From: Actinokineospora baliensis
Lineage (GTDB): Bacteria > Actinomycetota > Actinomycetes > Mycobacteriales > Pseudonocardiaceae
DNA length: 64,000 bases
Assembly: GCF_016907695.1 (NCBI RefSeq)
Contig: NZ_JAFBCK010000001.1
Location: 248,001-312,000, forward strand
Reading direction: 5' to 3'
Below, one piece after another: positions 1 through 10,686 of this stretch. Positions within the stretch are counted from its first letter, which is position 1, and the number at the start of each line of letters is the position of its first letter. Both the position numbers and the translations under genes were made by a program. Below the pieces are notes generated by a model. It was not told the DNA's origin and made no database searches. It worked only from the letters and a program-made list of their open reading frames with translations.

Positions 1-2
1 CG

Positions 3-353
3 GTGCACCTGACCACCGAGGCGCCGGTGGGTTTCCCCGCCGAGAAGCGGCCGTCCCGGCTGGTGCACGCCGGTCTGATGGCCGGAGCGCTGCTGCTCGG
101 TGGGGCCGCCGCGCTGCTGTCGACGGGTGACTCCAAGGCGGAGCCGTCGCCGTCGCCGGTCGCGGTCACGCCGACCACCACAGCGGCCCCGACCACGACG
201 CAGGGCATGGCGCCGCTGCCGGTCCGCGCGGCGACCGGGGTCATCGAGGTACCGACCGTGCAGACCAAGGTCGTCACCATCACCCGCCAGCAGGAACGCC
301 CCCGCTTCCCCTGGCCCCCCTACCCCGATTGGGACTGGGGCGGAAGCAACTAG
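3..353 (+). CDS. Membrane-anchored Pro/Thr-rich protein, probably missing its N-terminus
   Basis: The product is not recognised. The frame is open to the window edge, so the GTG near position 3 may be internal and the true start may lie outside. About residues 24-42 form one hydrophobic segment, preceded by basic residues, which suggests a single-pass membrane anchor with the C-terminus outside. The rest is a low-complexity linker rich in Pro, Thr and Ala, ending in a Trp/Pro/Tyr-rich tail. No enzyme motif is visible. It lies 138 bp before glgX on the same strand, and nothing suggests a functional link. Confidence 0.6.
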   Translation: MHLTTEAPVGFPAEKRPSRLVHAGLMAGALLLGGAAALLSTGDSKAEPSPSPVAVTPTTTAAPTTTQGMAPLPVRAATGVIEVPTVQTKVVTITRQQERPRFPWPPYPDWDWGGSN

Positions 354-491
354 CCGCGGTGACGGCGGGCACAACCCCGCCATCCTGCGAGCACACCCCT
401 GATCCCCATAGGCTGGGACGCGCGCGACAGCCACCCCGAGAAGTGACCGCCTCGCGCCGTACCCGCGGCCGGGCATGACCGAGGAGAACGT

Positions 492-2611
<2,120 letters not shown>

Positions 2612-2612
<1 letters not shown>

Positions 2613-4849
2613 TGCGGTCGACCTACCGCGTTCAGCTGCGGCCGGGTTTCGGGTTCGCCGAGGCCGCCGCGATCGTCGACTACCTGGCCGACCTGGGGGT
2701 GGGGGCGCTCTACACCTCACCGATCCTGACGCCGACACCCGGGTCCACGCACGGGTACGACGTGGTGGACCCGAGCCGGGCCAACCCGGAGCTGGGTGGG
2801 GAGGCCGGGCGCCGGGCGCTGGTGGACCGGTTGCGGGCCGCGGGGTTGGACGTGGTGGTCGACATCGTGCCGAACCACATGTCGGTCGAGGTGCCCTCGG
2901 CCAACGCGTGGTGGTGGGACGTGCTGGCGCACGGCCCCGAATCGCGCTACGCCAGGTACTTCGACATCGAGTCCTTCCCGGTGCTGCTGCCGGTCCTCGG
3001 GTCCGATGAGGACATCGCGAAGGCCACCGTCGATGGGGACGTGCTGCGCTACTACGACCACACGTTCCCCCTCGCCCCGGGAACAGCGGACGCGCCGGAC
3101 GTCCTCGCCAGGCAGCACTACCGGCTGATCGACTGGCGCCGGGCGGGATCGGAACTCAACTACCGCCGGTTCTTCGACGTGACAACACTGGCGGGGGTGC
3201 GGGTCGAAGACGAGGAGGTCTTCGACGCCACCCACGGCGAGGTGCTGCGCTGGGTCAGCGAGGGCGATGTCCAGGGCCTGCGGGTCGACCACCCGGACGG
3301 TCTCGCGGACCCAGGCGGGTACGCGCGGCGGCTGGCTGAGCGGGCGCGGTGCTGGATCGTGGTGGAGAAGATCCTCGAGCCGGGCGAGGAACTGCCCCAG
3401 TCGTGGCCGGTCGCGGGTACCACGGGGTACGACGCCTTGCGCGAGGTGTGCGGGGTGTTCGTCGACCAGGGCGCTGAGGGCGCCTTCACGGGTCTGGCGG
3501 ATTCGCTTGGGGTACCGACGGATTTCGATGCGGTGCGCACCGAGGCCCGACGGTTGATCACGTCCACGTCGCTGGCCGCTGAGGTGCGGCGGATCGCCTC
3601 TCATGTGTCCGATGTGGACGTTGCGGCCGCGCGCGAGGCGGTCGCCGAGGTGATGGTGGCGTTCCCGGTGTACCGGTCGTACCTGCCGGAGGGCGCCGAG
3701 TACCTCGCGGCCGCGATCGGGCGGGTGCGGCGCGAGCGCCCAGACCTCGGCCCGGCCTTGGACGCCATCGACACGCAGATGCGATCGGGCGGCGAACTGG
3801 CGACGCGACTGCAGCAGACCTCGGGCATGGTGGTGGCCAAGGGAACCGAGGACACCACGTTCTACCGCTACACCCGCTTCGCCGCCCTCAACGAAGTCGG
3901 CGGCGACCCGTCCCGCTTCGGGGTCGGCGTCGAGGAGTTCCACGCCGCGCAGGCGCAGCGGGAAGCCACACACCCACTGGCGATGACCGCACTGTCCACA
4001 CACGACACCAAGCGGTCGGAGGACGTGCGAGCACGGCTGGCCGTACTCGCCGAACTACCAGAAGACTTCGCCGACGCGGTCCAGCGGTGGACCGAGCGCC
4101 GCGGACTGCCAGAACCGTGCCTGAACCTGCTGGCCTGGCAGACCCTGCTGGGCGCCTGGCCGATCAACCCCGACCGCCTCTCGGCCTACCTGGACAAGGC
4201 CGCCAAAGAGTCGAAGATCCGAACATCCTGGACCGACCACGACGAGGAGTTCGAGGAGACCGTGCGGGCCTGGCCGCGCGCGGTACTCGGCGACCCGGGC
4301 CTACTGGCCGAGGTCGAGGCGTTCGCCGCCCGAATCGCCCCGCACGGCTGGTCGAACTCCCTCGGGCAGAAGCTGCTGCAACTGGCCGGACCGGGTGTGC
4401 CGGACGTGTACCAGGGCACCGAACTGTGGGACCTGTCCCTCGTGGACCCGGACAACCGCCGCCCGGTGGACTTCGCGGACCGAGCGGAACTGCTGGGAAA
4501 GCTCGCCTCCGGCTGGCCGCCGCCGATCGACGAGACGGGCGCGGTGAAGCTCCACGTGGTGAGAACGGCCTTGCGACTGCGACGGGAGCGACCCTCCCTG
4601 TTCACCGGGTACCAGCCGGTGTACGCGTCGGGGCCTGCGGCTGAGCACGCGGTGGCGTTCGAGAGGACGGGGCTGGTGGCAGTGGCGACCCGCTTGCCGG
4701 TGGGCCTGGATCGCCGCAACGGCTGGGGGGACACGGTATTGCGCCTCCCCGACGGGGAGTGGGTAGACCTGTTGACCGACCGACCAACGGACGGCGGGAT
4801 GGCCGAGATGCTGGCGGACTACCCGGTCGCACTACTGGTGCGTGCGTGA
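2612..4849 (+). CDS. treY: Maltooligosyl trehalose synthase TreY
   Basis: TreY is an intramolecular transglucosidase that turns the reducing-end alpha-1,4 bond of a maltodextrin into alpha-1,1, giving maltooligosyl trehalose. The ATG overlaps the glgX stop; the frame is open further upstream, but the family N-terminus STYRVQLRPGFGF begins at this ATG. Signatures seen: DIVPNHM (about residue 83), GLRVDHPDGL (about 222), VVEKIL (about 250) and STHDTKRSEDVRARL (about 461). Length, 745 residues, is normal. The C-terminus reads MLADYPVALLVRA, and this tail is the sequence copied in the tandem array just downstream. The stop overlaps the next ATG by one base. Confidence 0.95.
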
Positions 4850-5250
4850 TGGCCGAGCCCTTTGGCGTGTGTGCTTTCTCGGTCGCGAGTGCGGCACGAG
4901 ACCGCAGGCACGTGGCGAAGAGGGCGAGCGACGACCACAGGTGGAGCACGGCGTTGCAGCCGACCGACGGCGAGGCGGCCAGCCGACAGCAGCGTAGCCA
5001 CGATACTCGCGGACCGTCCGCCCGCACTATCGGTGCGTGCGTGATGGCCGGTCCCCATGGTGCGTGGCCGCCATCGCGGACCCGGGTGCGGGCGGGGCAC
5101 GAGACGACGCGAGACGACTACAGACGGGGAGCCACTGTGTTGCAGCCGTCCGGCGGAGAGCGGGTCTACAGGGCAAGCAATCAGCCGACGGACGGCGGGA
5201 TGGCCGAGATGCTGGCGGACTACCCGGTCGCCCTGCTGGTGCGTGTGTGA
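4849..5250 (+). CDS. Small chimeric ORF: TreZ-like head, TreY-like tail (array units 1-2)
   Basis: This open frame of 133 codons starts with MAEPFGV, like TreZ, and ends with MLADYPVALLVRV, like the TreY C-terminus. Its ATG overlaps the treY stop and its own stop overlaps the next ATG, both as TGATG, so ribosomes could pass through by termination-reinitiation. The interior is rich in Arg, Ser and Thr, has no known domain and contains the second unit's junction read in frame (ACVMAG). High-GC DNA often stays open by chance, so expression is uncertain. It may be a decayed duplicate kept open because it couples treY to treZ, or a real small protein. Confidence 0.35.
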   Translation: MAEPFGVCAFSVASAARDRRHVAKRASDDHRWSTALQPTDGEAASRQQRSHDTRGPSARTIGACVMAGPHGAWPPSRTRVRAGHETTRDDYRRGATVLQPSGGERVYRASNQPTDGGMAEMLADYPVALLVRV

Positions 5251-5812
5251 TGGCCGAACCGTTCAGCGTGTGGGCGCCTGCGCGGACTCGGGTGCGGCTG
5301 GACGTCGAGCGAGTGTGGCGCGACGGCCACAGATGCGTCACGGCGCTGCAGCCAGCCGACGACGAGATTGCCAACAACCGACAGCGGCGCGGCCACGATG
5401 CCCGCGGGCTGCCCGGGACACTGCGGCTGCTCGCACGGAAGGCGAACCCATGCAGCGTGTGCACATCGTCCCGGGCGAGAAGGGGCACCACCCGGTTGCG
5501 CTGCTGGTGCACACGTGATGGCCGAGACGTCGGCGGCGCGTGGCACGCGACGCCCCCCAGTCGGGACACGGTGTTGCAACCAACCGGCGGCGAGGTGGCC
5601 GACCGAAAGCGGCGCGGCCACGATGCTCGCGGACTACCTGGTCGCGCTGCTGGCGCGCGCGTGATGGCCGTGCCCATCAGCACAGCGTCGCAAGCATCAT
5701 GGACTCGGCTCGGCATCAGGGACGTTCGGTACGAGACGGCCGGCGGCGACCAAGGATGGAGCAGCATGGTGTTGTTCGCGGACTACTGGGTCACCCTGTT
5801 GGTGCGTGTGTG
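4849..5812 (+). repeat. Tandem array of five diverged treY-tail/treZ-head junction units
   Basis: Between treY and treZ the stop/start junction (GTGCGTGYGTGATGGCCG and variants) recurs, with ATGs at 4849, 5044, 5250, 5518 and 5664 and the treZ ATG at 5813. The units are 195, 206, 268, 146 and 149 bp. Each starts like treZ (ATGGCCGAACCGTTCAGCGTG in the third) and ends like the treY 3' end. Positions 4787-4844 and 5188-5245 differ at only two of 58 bases. Most copies share a GTTGCAGCC-type block that treY lacks, so they amplified from each other. This is best explained by repeated duplication of the gene junction followed by decay or reshaping. Confidence 0.85.
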
Positions 5813-5813
5813 A
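5250..5813 (+). CDS. Small chimeric ORF: TreZ-like head, TreY-like tail (array units 3-5)
   Basis: This open frame of 187 codons begins MAEPFSVWAP, identical to the TreZ start over its first 29 bases, and ends FADYWVTLLVRV, like the TreY end. Start and stop overlap the neighbouring frames by one base. Internally a pattern LQPxxxE followed by RRGHDARGLPG occurs twice; it is the treY-tail DNA read in another frame. I see no fold or catalytic motif. It could be a translated small protein, a coupling relay, or a fortuitous open frame in a decaying repeat; the last cannot be excluded. Confidence 0.35.
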   Translation: MAEPFSVWAPARTRVRLDVERVWRDGHRCVTALQPADDEIANNRQRRGHDARGLPGTLRLLARKANPCSVCTSSRARRGTTRLRCWCTRDGRDVGGAWHATPPSRDTVLQPTGGEVADRKRRGHDARGLPGRAAGARVMAVPISTASQASWTRLGIRDVRYETAGGDQGWSSMVLFADYWVTLLVRV

Positions 5814-7534
5814 TGGCCGAACCGTTCAGCGTGTGGGCGCCGTCCCGGTCGCGGGTGCGGGTGGAGACTGGGGGTGCCCGGCACGAGATGGCGCGGGATG
5901 ACCGGGGGTGGTGGCACGCCGAGGTTCCCGGCGCTGGCGCGGGATCCGACTACGCCTTCCTGCTCGATGACGACGCCACCCCGTTGCCGGATCCCAGGTC
6001 GTTGTGGCAGCCGAACGGGGTTCATCGGGCTTCTCGGGTCTACGAGCACCGGGCGTTCGAGTGGACGGACGCCAGGTGGACCGGGCGCCCTCTGGCCGGT
6101 GGAGTCGTCTACGAGCTGCACGTCGGGACGTTCACGAGCGTGGGGACGTTCGATGGGGCGGTTGAGAAGTTGGACCACCTGGTGGACCTGGGTGTCGACT
6201 TCGTGGAAGTGTTGCCGGTCAATGCTTTTGACGGGGTCGCCGGGTGGGGGTATGACGGGGTGCTGTGGGGGGCGGTGCACGAGCCCTACGGCGGGCCGGA
6301 TGGGTTCAAGAGGTTTGTGGACGCCTGTCATGGGCGTGGGATCGCCGTGATCCTCGACGTCGTGTACAACCACCTCGGGCCTTCTGGCGCCTACCTCGAC
6401 CGGTTCGGGCCGTACTTCGCGGGGAAGAACCAGTGGGGTCCGACGCTCAACCTCGACGGGCCGGAGTCCGATGAGGTCCGTCGGTACGTCATCGACAACG
6501 CCCTCGGGTGGCTGCGCGACTTCCACGTCGACGGGCTCCGGTTGGACGCCGTGCACGCGCTGGTGGACACCCGCGCGACGCACCTGTTGGAGGAGTTGGC
6601 GGTCGAGGTCGAGACCCTGTCCACCGGGCTGGGTCGGCCGTTGTCGCTGATCGCCGAGTCGGACCTGAACGATCCCCGGCACGTGACCCCCCGGGCAGCG
6701 GGCGGCTACGGCCTCGACGCCCAGTGGTGCGACGACCTGCACCACGCGTTGCACGTGACGTTGACCGGCGAGACTTCGGGCTACTACAAGGACTTCGAGC
6801 GCGCCCTGCCGGAGACGCTGCGGTCGGCGTTCTTCCACGCGGGTACGTGGTCGTCCTTCCGCAAGCGGACCCACGGCAGGCCGGTCAACACGCTGACCAC
6901 ACCCGGGCACCGATTCCTGGCCTACCTGCAGAACCACGACCAGATCGGCAACCGCGCCACCGGCGACCGCCTGACCGCGACGGTGTCCAACGACCGGCTG
7001 CTCTGCGGCGCCGCCCTGGTGCTGTGTTCCCCTTACACCCCAATGCTTTTCATGGGCGAGGAGTGGGGCGCGACGACCCCGTGGCAGTTCTTCGCGTCGT
7101 TCCCCGACCCGGAGTTGGCCGAGGCGGTGCGCACGGGCCGTCGGCGGGAGTTCGCCGAGCACGGCTGGGGCGAGACAGAAGTCCCGGACCCGATTTCGCC
7201 AGACACCGTCAAGAACTCCACTGTGGACTGGAACGAACTCGACGACCCCGAGCACCAGCGTGTGCTGCGGATCTACCGGGCGCTCATCGCGTTGCGCCGC
7301 AAGCACCCCGAGCTCACCGACCCGCGCCTCGACCGGTTCAAGGTCGAGCACGGCGGGGGCTGGCTGGTACTGCACCGCGCGTCCTTGCGCGTCGCCGTCA
7401 ACTTCGGGCCCGACCACGTGAACCTGCCCCTGCGGGCCACCTCGGTGCTGCTCGCCGCGGACCGGGTCGAAGCCAGGGGCGACGTCGCGCTACCGCCGGA
7501 GACCTTCGCGGTGGTCAGCACGGTCCGGACATAG
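5813..7534 (+). CDS. treZ: Maltooligosyl trehalose trehalohydrolase TreZ
   Basis: TreZ is a GH13 enzyme that hydrolyses the bond next to the trehalosyl end of maltooligosyl trehalose, releasing free trehalose. The start is the ATG in the last TGATG junction, giving 573 residues and the expected N-terminal sandwich domain (EPFSVWAPSRSRVRV). Signatures: DVVYNHLGP (about residue 183), GLRLDAVHAL with the nucleophile Asp (about 240), IAESDLND with the acid Glu (about 280) and LQNHDQIGNRATGDR (about 371). It closes the operon and is followed at once by a strong hairpin terminator. Its 5' end is the apparent source of the heads of the upstream array units. Confidence 0.95.
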   Translation: MAEPFSVWAPSRSRVRVETGGARHEMARDDRGWWHAEVPGAGAGSDYAFLLDDDATPLPDPRSLWQPNGVHRASRVYEHRAFEWTDARWTGRPLAGGVVYELHVGTFTSVGTFDGAVEKLDHLVDLGVDFVEVLPVNAFDGVAGWGYDGVLWGAVHEPYGGPDGFKRFVDACHGRGIAVILDVVYNHLGPSGAYLDRFGPYFAGKNQWGPTLNLDGPESDEVRRYVIDNALGWLRDFHVDGLRLDAVHALVDTRATHLLEELAVEVETLSTGLGRPLSLIAESDLNDPRHVTPRAAGGYGLDAQWCDDLHHALHVTLTGETSGYYKDFERALPETLRSAFFHAGTWSSFRKRTHGRPVNTLTTPGHRFLAYLQNHDQIGNRATGDRLTATVSNDRLLCGAALVLCSPYTPMLFMGEEWGATTPWQFFASFPDPELAEAVRTGRRREFAEHGWGETEVPDPISPDTVKNSTVDWNELDDPEHQRVLRIYRALIALRRKHPELTDPRLDRFKVEHGGGWLVLHRASLRVAVNFGPDHVNLPLRATSVLLAADRVEARGDVALPPETFAVVSTVRT

Positions 7535-7568
7535 GTCTTGGCCGTGTCGTGCGGGACACGGCCAAGAC
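7535..7568. terminator. Bidirectional hairpin terminator after treZ
   Basis: Two perfect 14-bp arms (GTCTTGGCCGTGTC and its complement) flank a 6-base loop, starting one base after the treZ stop. The next gene is convergent, so the hairpin probably ends transcription from both sides. No long T-run follows, as is usual in high-GC actinomycetes. Confidence 0.8.
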
Positions 7569-7583
7569 TCCACCCGTGGACGA

Positions 7584-8039
7584 TCACTCCACGGTGCGGC
7601 GGTACCGGACCTCCCGCCGGGGTCCGGGCAGGGCGAACTTGCGGATCAGGTAGGTCAGCGCCGCCCCGATCAGCAACCAGACGATGGCCGCGGTGCCGTA
7701 GTTGAACAGCACGGCCGCCTTCTCGGAGTCGGGGGTGAACAGGCCGTCGAAGCCCAGCGAGACACCGCCGGAGAAACCGTCCACGAACGAGGCGAAACCG
7801 TTGCGCGGGTTCGCTTCGGCGAGGACCAGGATGATCTGCGCGACCAGCACGACCGCGAACAGACCGACCACGAAGGTGATGGCCGAGCACACCATGCGCA
7901 CCGCGCGCACCCGGCTCGCGTAGCTGTCCTCGACCCGCTCGTTGACCACTTCCTCGTGCACCGGGCGGACGTACTGGTCGTCCCGGTCCACCGGTAAGGC
8001 CCGGGTCCGCCGCGGGTCAGGCTCTTGCGGAACTGTCAT
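7584..8039 (-). CDS. Small two-helix membrane protein, function unknown
   Basis: The ATG chosen starts MTVPQEPDPRR and gives 151 residues; the frame is open further upstream but lacks protein-like composition there. The N-terminal 45 residues are charged and cytosolic-looking (VVNERVEDSYASRVRAVR). A hydrophobic helix follows (about residues 46-70), then a Gly/Phe-rich extracytoplasmic stretch and a second helix (about 110-132), ending in a basic tail. No catalytic residues are evident. Such small conserved membrane proteins are common in actinomycetes and I do not recognise a characterised relative. It is convergent with treZ and 41 bp downstream of the SRPBCC gene. Confidence 0.7.
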   Translation of the reverse strand: MTVPQEPDPRRTRALPVDRDDQYVRPVHEEVVNERVEDSYASRVRAVRMVCSAITFVVGLFAVVLVAQIILVLAEANPRNGFASFVDGFSGGVSLGFDGLFTPDSEKAAVLFNYGTAAIVWLLIGAALTYLIRKFALPGPRREVRYRRTVE

Positions 8040-8080
8040 GCACCCATGGTCGCACCACCGGGTGAAGCCCGCTTGACAAC

Positions 8081-8533
8081 TCAGCGCGGCACGGGGTACC
8101 GCTCGACCAGCCGGTCCAGCGTCGCCCGGATCCCCTTGAGGTTCTTGGCGGGGAAGCGGACGAGCTCCAGCAGGAAGCCGATCCGCGCGGTCGACCAGTC
8201 GAAGGTCTCGGTCACCTCGGTGCGGCCGTCGCCGAGGTCGCGCAGCTGCCAGCGCCAGCGGTGGCCGTAGAAGTGCCGCCACGCGATGAGCGTGCCCTCC
8301 TCGAACTCGACCACGGTGTTGAGGATCTTGTAGGGCAGCCCGATCTTCATGTCCATGCCGAACCGCGACCCCAGTTCCAACCGCCGCGGCCCGCTCGACC
8401 GCGCGGCGACCACGCTGCCGGACCCGTCGATCAGCGGGTGCTGCGCCGGGTCGGCCAGCATCCCGAAGAGCACCGCGGCGGGTACGCCCACGATCCTGCT
8501 GTCACTCACCTGCCGCTTGGTCATGCCGAACAT
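8081..8533 (-). CDS. SRPBCC (START-like) ligand-binding protein
   Basis: The 150-residue product has the SRPBCC helix-grip pattern: an N-terminal strand with SRIVGVPAAVLFGMLADPAQHPLIDGSG, a central sheet (GLPYKILNTVVEFEEG), a WRHFYGHRWRWQL strand and a long C-terminal helix ending LERYPVPR. Members bind hydrophobic ligands or act as cyclases or dehydratases; no active site can be assigned here. An ATG three codons downstream (MTKRQ) is an alternative start. It shares its strand with the membrane protein downstream and the helical-repeat protein upstream, which ends 18 bp before it. Confidence 0.75.
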   Translation of the reverse strand: MFGMTKRQVSDSRIVGVPAAVLFGMLADPAQHPLIDGSGSVVAARSSGPRRLELGSRFGMDMKIGLPYKILNTVVEFEEGTLIAWRHFYGHRWRWQLRDLGDGRTEVTETFDWSTARIGFLLELVRFPAKNLKGIRATLDRLVERYPVPR

Positions 8534-8551
8534 GTTACCCGCCGGTACATG

Positions 8552-10063
8552 CTAATGGGTGAGCAACTGGGCCATGCTCTCCCGCACGGTCGGGTCCGGC
8601 TCCTGGGCCACCGCGGTGCGCAGCGCGGTCTGCACGTCGGGCTGCCAGGTCTCGGGCCCCCACCCGGTCAGCGTCCGCACCGCCATCACCCGGTTGCGGA
8701 CCACCGGGCAGCGCAGCGAGGTCAGCACGAACTCCACCCCGCGCCCCGGGAACTCGCGCAGGCCGGTGACCACGACGTCGAGCACGGCGTGGTCGTTCCA
8801 CCTCGCGCCGACCCCCGCGATGTCGCCGGGCCCGGTGCCCAGGTCCGACAGCGGCAGGACGGTCGAGGCGATGTCCAGGATCGCGGGCAGCCGCTCCTCG
8901 GTGGCCTGCGCGAACAGGCCCGCCCAGTCGGCAGGCGAGGCATCGGTGCGGACCCGGCGCAGGGAGGCGGGGAAGCGGTCGATGTCCAGGACCGCTGCCG
9001 CGTAGGCGGCGTCGTGGAACGCCCGGTCGCCCGCGGCGTCCAGGTCGCGCAGGGTCAGCTCGCGCCAGCGCGGTTCGGCCATCAGGTCCCGGCAGCGCCG
9101 GACCAGGGTGTCGTGCCTGGCCAGATCCCAGCCCCTCGCGTACCGCAGGTCCCAGCCGGGGCCGGAGAGGAACTCGGAGATCCGGGCGGTCGCGACGAAG
9201 TGCCGGAGGCTGTGCGCGCGGCGGATCAGGTGCCCGACGAGGAGTGACACGGCGACGGGGGCTTCGTCGTAGTCGTCGATGTCCTCCGCGGGCCCGCCTT
9301 CGATCAGCGCGCAGATGATGTCGGTGGCGGCGTCGAGCAGCTCGTCGTCGACGTCGGCCGCGGAGAGGGCGGGGACGAGACCGCCGACGGTGGCCGCGCG
9401 GTGGGCGAGGTAGCCGTCGAGGACGGTGTTGCGGAAACCGCCGCGCAGCAACCACTCCCGCAGCACCGGGCCGGTGGTGTCGTCGAACCGCTCGACCACG
9501 CCGATCCGGCCCCACCCCTCGACCCCGCTGGCCAAGGCGAGCAGGGCGGGCTCGGGGTCGGCTTGAGTGGCCCGCACCGCGGCGGCGGCGAAGACGGTGA
9601 ACTCCTCGTGCCTGCCCAACCGGAGCAGGACGTCCACATCGGCGGCGTCGGCGCCCAGGCCCAGCAGCGCGATGCCGAACTTCACCGGTGCGCGGTGCTC
9701 GGCCTCCGTCGCCAACTTCCTGCCGAGAGCGCGCACCCCGTCCGGCAGGCCAAGCGCCCGCACCCCGGACAGGACCTGGTCCAACTCGGCGAGGACGTCG
9801 CGGTCGCACAAGGCGGAGTAGAGCGCTTCGTGGCGCCCATCGGCGATGGCCGCCGCGACCAGGGCCGGGAGCGCGGTGGCGACCTCAGCCGGGTGGTGGG
9901 TCAGCGCGGTGCCGTCCGACCACGGGACCAGGCCGCCCCCTCGCCGGTGATCGATCTGGGCGTCGGGCAGCACGTCCCCGCCGGGGAGCAGGCCGCGGCC
10001 GCTGGGATCGAGGTGACCGGCCACGTGGTCGTGGATCGAGGGGCGGTCGTGGTTGAGGGGCAC
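8552..10063 (-). CDS. Large helical-repeat (HEAT-like) protein, function unknown
   Basis: The 503-residue product starts at a GTG (PLNHDRPSIHDHVAGHL). It is almost entirely predicted helical, rich in Ala, Leu, Arg and Asp, with short repeated helix pairs such as VKFGIALLGLGADAADVDVL and the C-terminal stretch VRNRVMAVRTLTGWG, which looks like a HEAT repeat. No signal peptide, membrane segment or catalytic motif is visible, so a cytosolic scaffold or binding role is the most that can be inferred. It is followed closely on the same strand by the SRPBCC gene. Confidence 0.65.
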   Translation of the reverse strand: MPLNHDRPSIHDHVAGHLDPSGRGLLPGGDVLPDAQIDHRRGGGLVPWSDGTALTHHPAEVATALPALVAAAIADGRHEALYSALCDRDVLAELDQVLSGVRALGLPDGVRALGRKLATEAEHRAPVKFGIALLGLGADAADVDVLLRLGRHEEFTVFAAAAVRATQADPEPALLALASGVEGWGRIGVVERFDDTTGPVLREWLLRGGFRNTVLDGYLAHRAATVGGLVPALSAADVDDELLDAATDIICALIEGGPAEDIDDYDEAPVAVSLLVGHLIRRAHSLRHFVATARISEFLSGPGWDLRYARGWDLARHDTLVRRCRDLMAEPRWRELTLRDLDAAGDRAFHDAAYAAAVLDIDRFPASLRRVRTDASPADWAGLFAQATEERLPAILDIASTVLPLSDLGTGPGDIAGVGARWNDHAVLDVVVTGLREFPGRGVEFVLTSLRCPVVRNRVMAVRTLTGWGPETWQPDVQTALRTAVAQEPDPTVRESMAQLLTH

Positions 10064-10121
10064 GCACCCATTGTCGCGCGCGCATCCGACACCCAGCGCG
10101 ACGCGTCGAACACGCGCCGGT

Positions 10122-10643
10122 TCAGCCCAGTCGCTTGACGAGGAGCTCGAAGGCGAGGTCGTCGCGGCGCGGCACGCCGAACCGGTCGTCGCCGTACGGG
10201 AAGGGGACGAGCTCGCCGGTCTGGGTGTAGCCGCGGCGGACGTACCAGGCGATCAGGTCGGCGCGGGCGGTGAGGACCTTCATCCGCATCTCCGGCAACC
10301 CCCACTCCACGGCGGCGACCCGCTCCGCCTCGGCGAGGGTGAGCCTGCCGACCCCGCCCGCCTGCCTGCCCGGGTCCACGGCGAACATCCCGAAGTACCC
10401 GGCGCCGTGCTCCTCGGCGACGTGGCAGCAGGCGACGAGCACACCGTCCTGTTCGGCGACGATCACCGCGCTCTTGGCCGCGGTGATCACCTCGGCCACC
10501 CCGGCCGCGTCGGTGCGCTGACCGTCGATCAGGTCGGCTTCGGTGGTCCACCCCCGCCTGCTCGCGTCACCGCGGTAAGCGGATTCGACCAGGGGCACCA
10601 AGGCATCGACGTCGGCGAGCGTCGCGCGGCGGAAGGAGAGCAC
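10122..10643 (-). CDS. GNAT-family N-acetyltransferase
   Basis: The 173-residue protein starts at a GTG with LSFRRATLADVDALVPLVESAYRG, a typical GNAT motif C/D region. The acetyl-CoA binding motif A is seen as YFGMFAVDPGRQAGGVGRLTLAEAER (about residues 86-111) and motif B as LIAWYVRRGYTQTGE (about 137-151). It transfers an acetyl group from acetyl-CoA to an amine, but the substrate cannot be predicted. It stands alone between a same-strand gene 58 bp downstream and a divergent gene. Confidence 0.85.
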   Translation of the reverse strand: MLSFRRATLADVDALVPLVESAYRGDASRRGWTTEADLIDGQRTDAAGVAEVITAAKSAVIVAEQDGVLVACCHVAEEHGAGYFGMFAVDPGRQAGGVGRLTLAEAERVAAVEWGLPEMRMKVLTARADLIAWYVRRGYTQTGELVPFPYGDDRFGVPRRDDLAFELLVKRLG

Positions 10644-10686
10644 GAACCGAGCCTAGCTCTCATAGGGGACTGACTACGCTGCCCGC

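Noticed and set aside
4849..5813. CRISPR array between treY and treZ
   Set aside because: The repeats are long, diverged and unevenly spaced (146-268 bp) and derive from the flanking genes; no cas genes are near.
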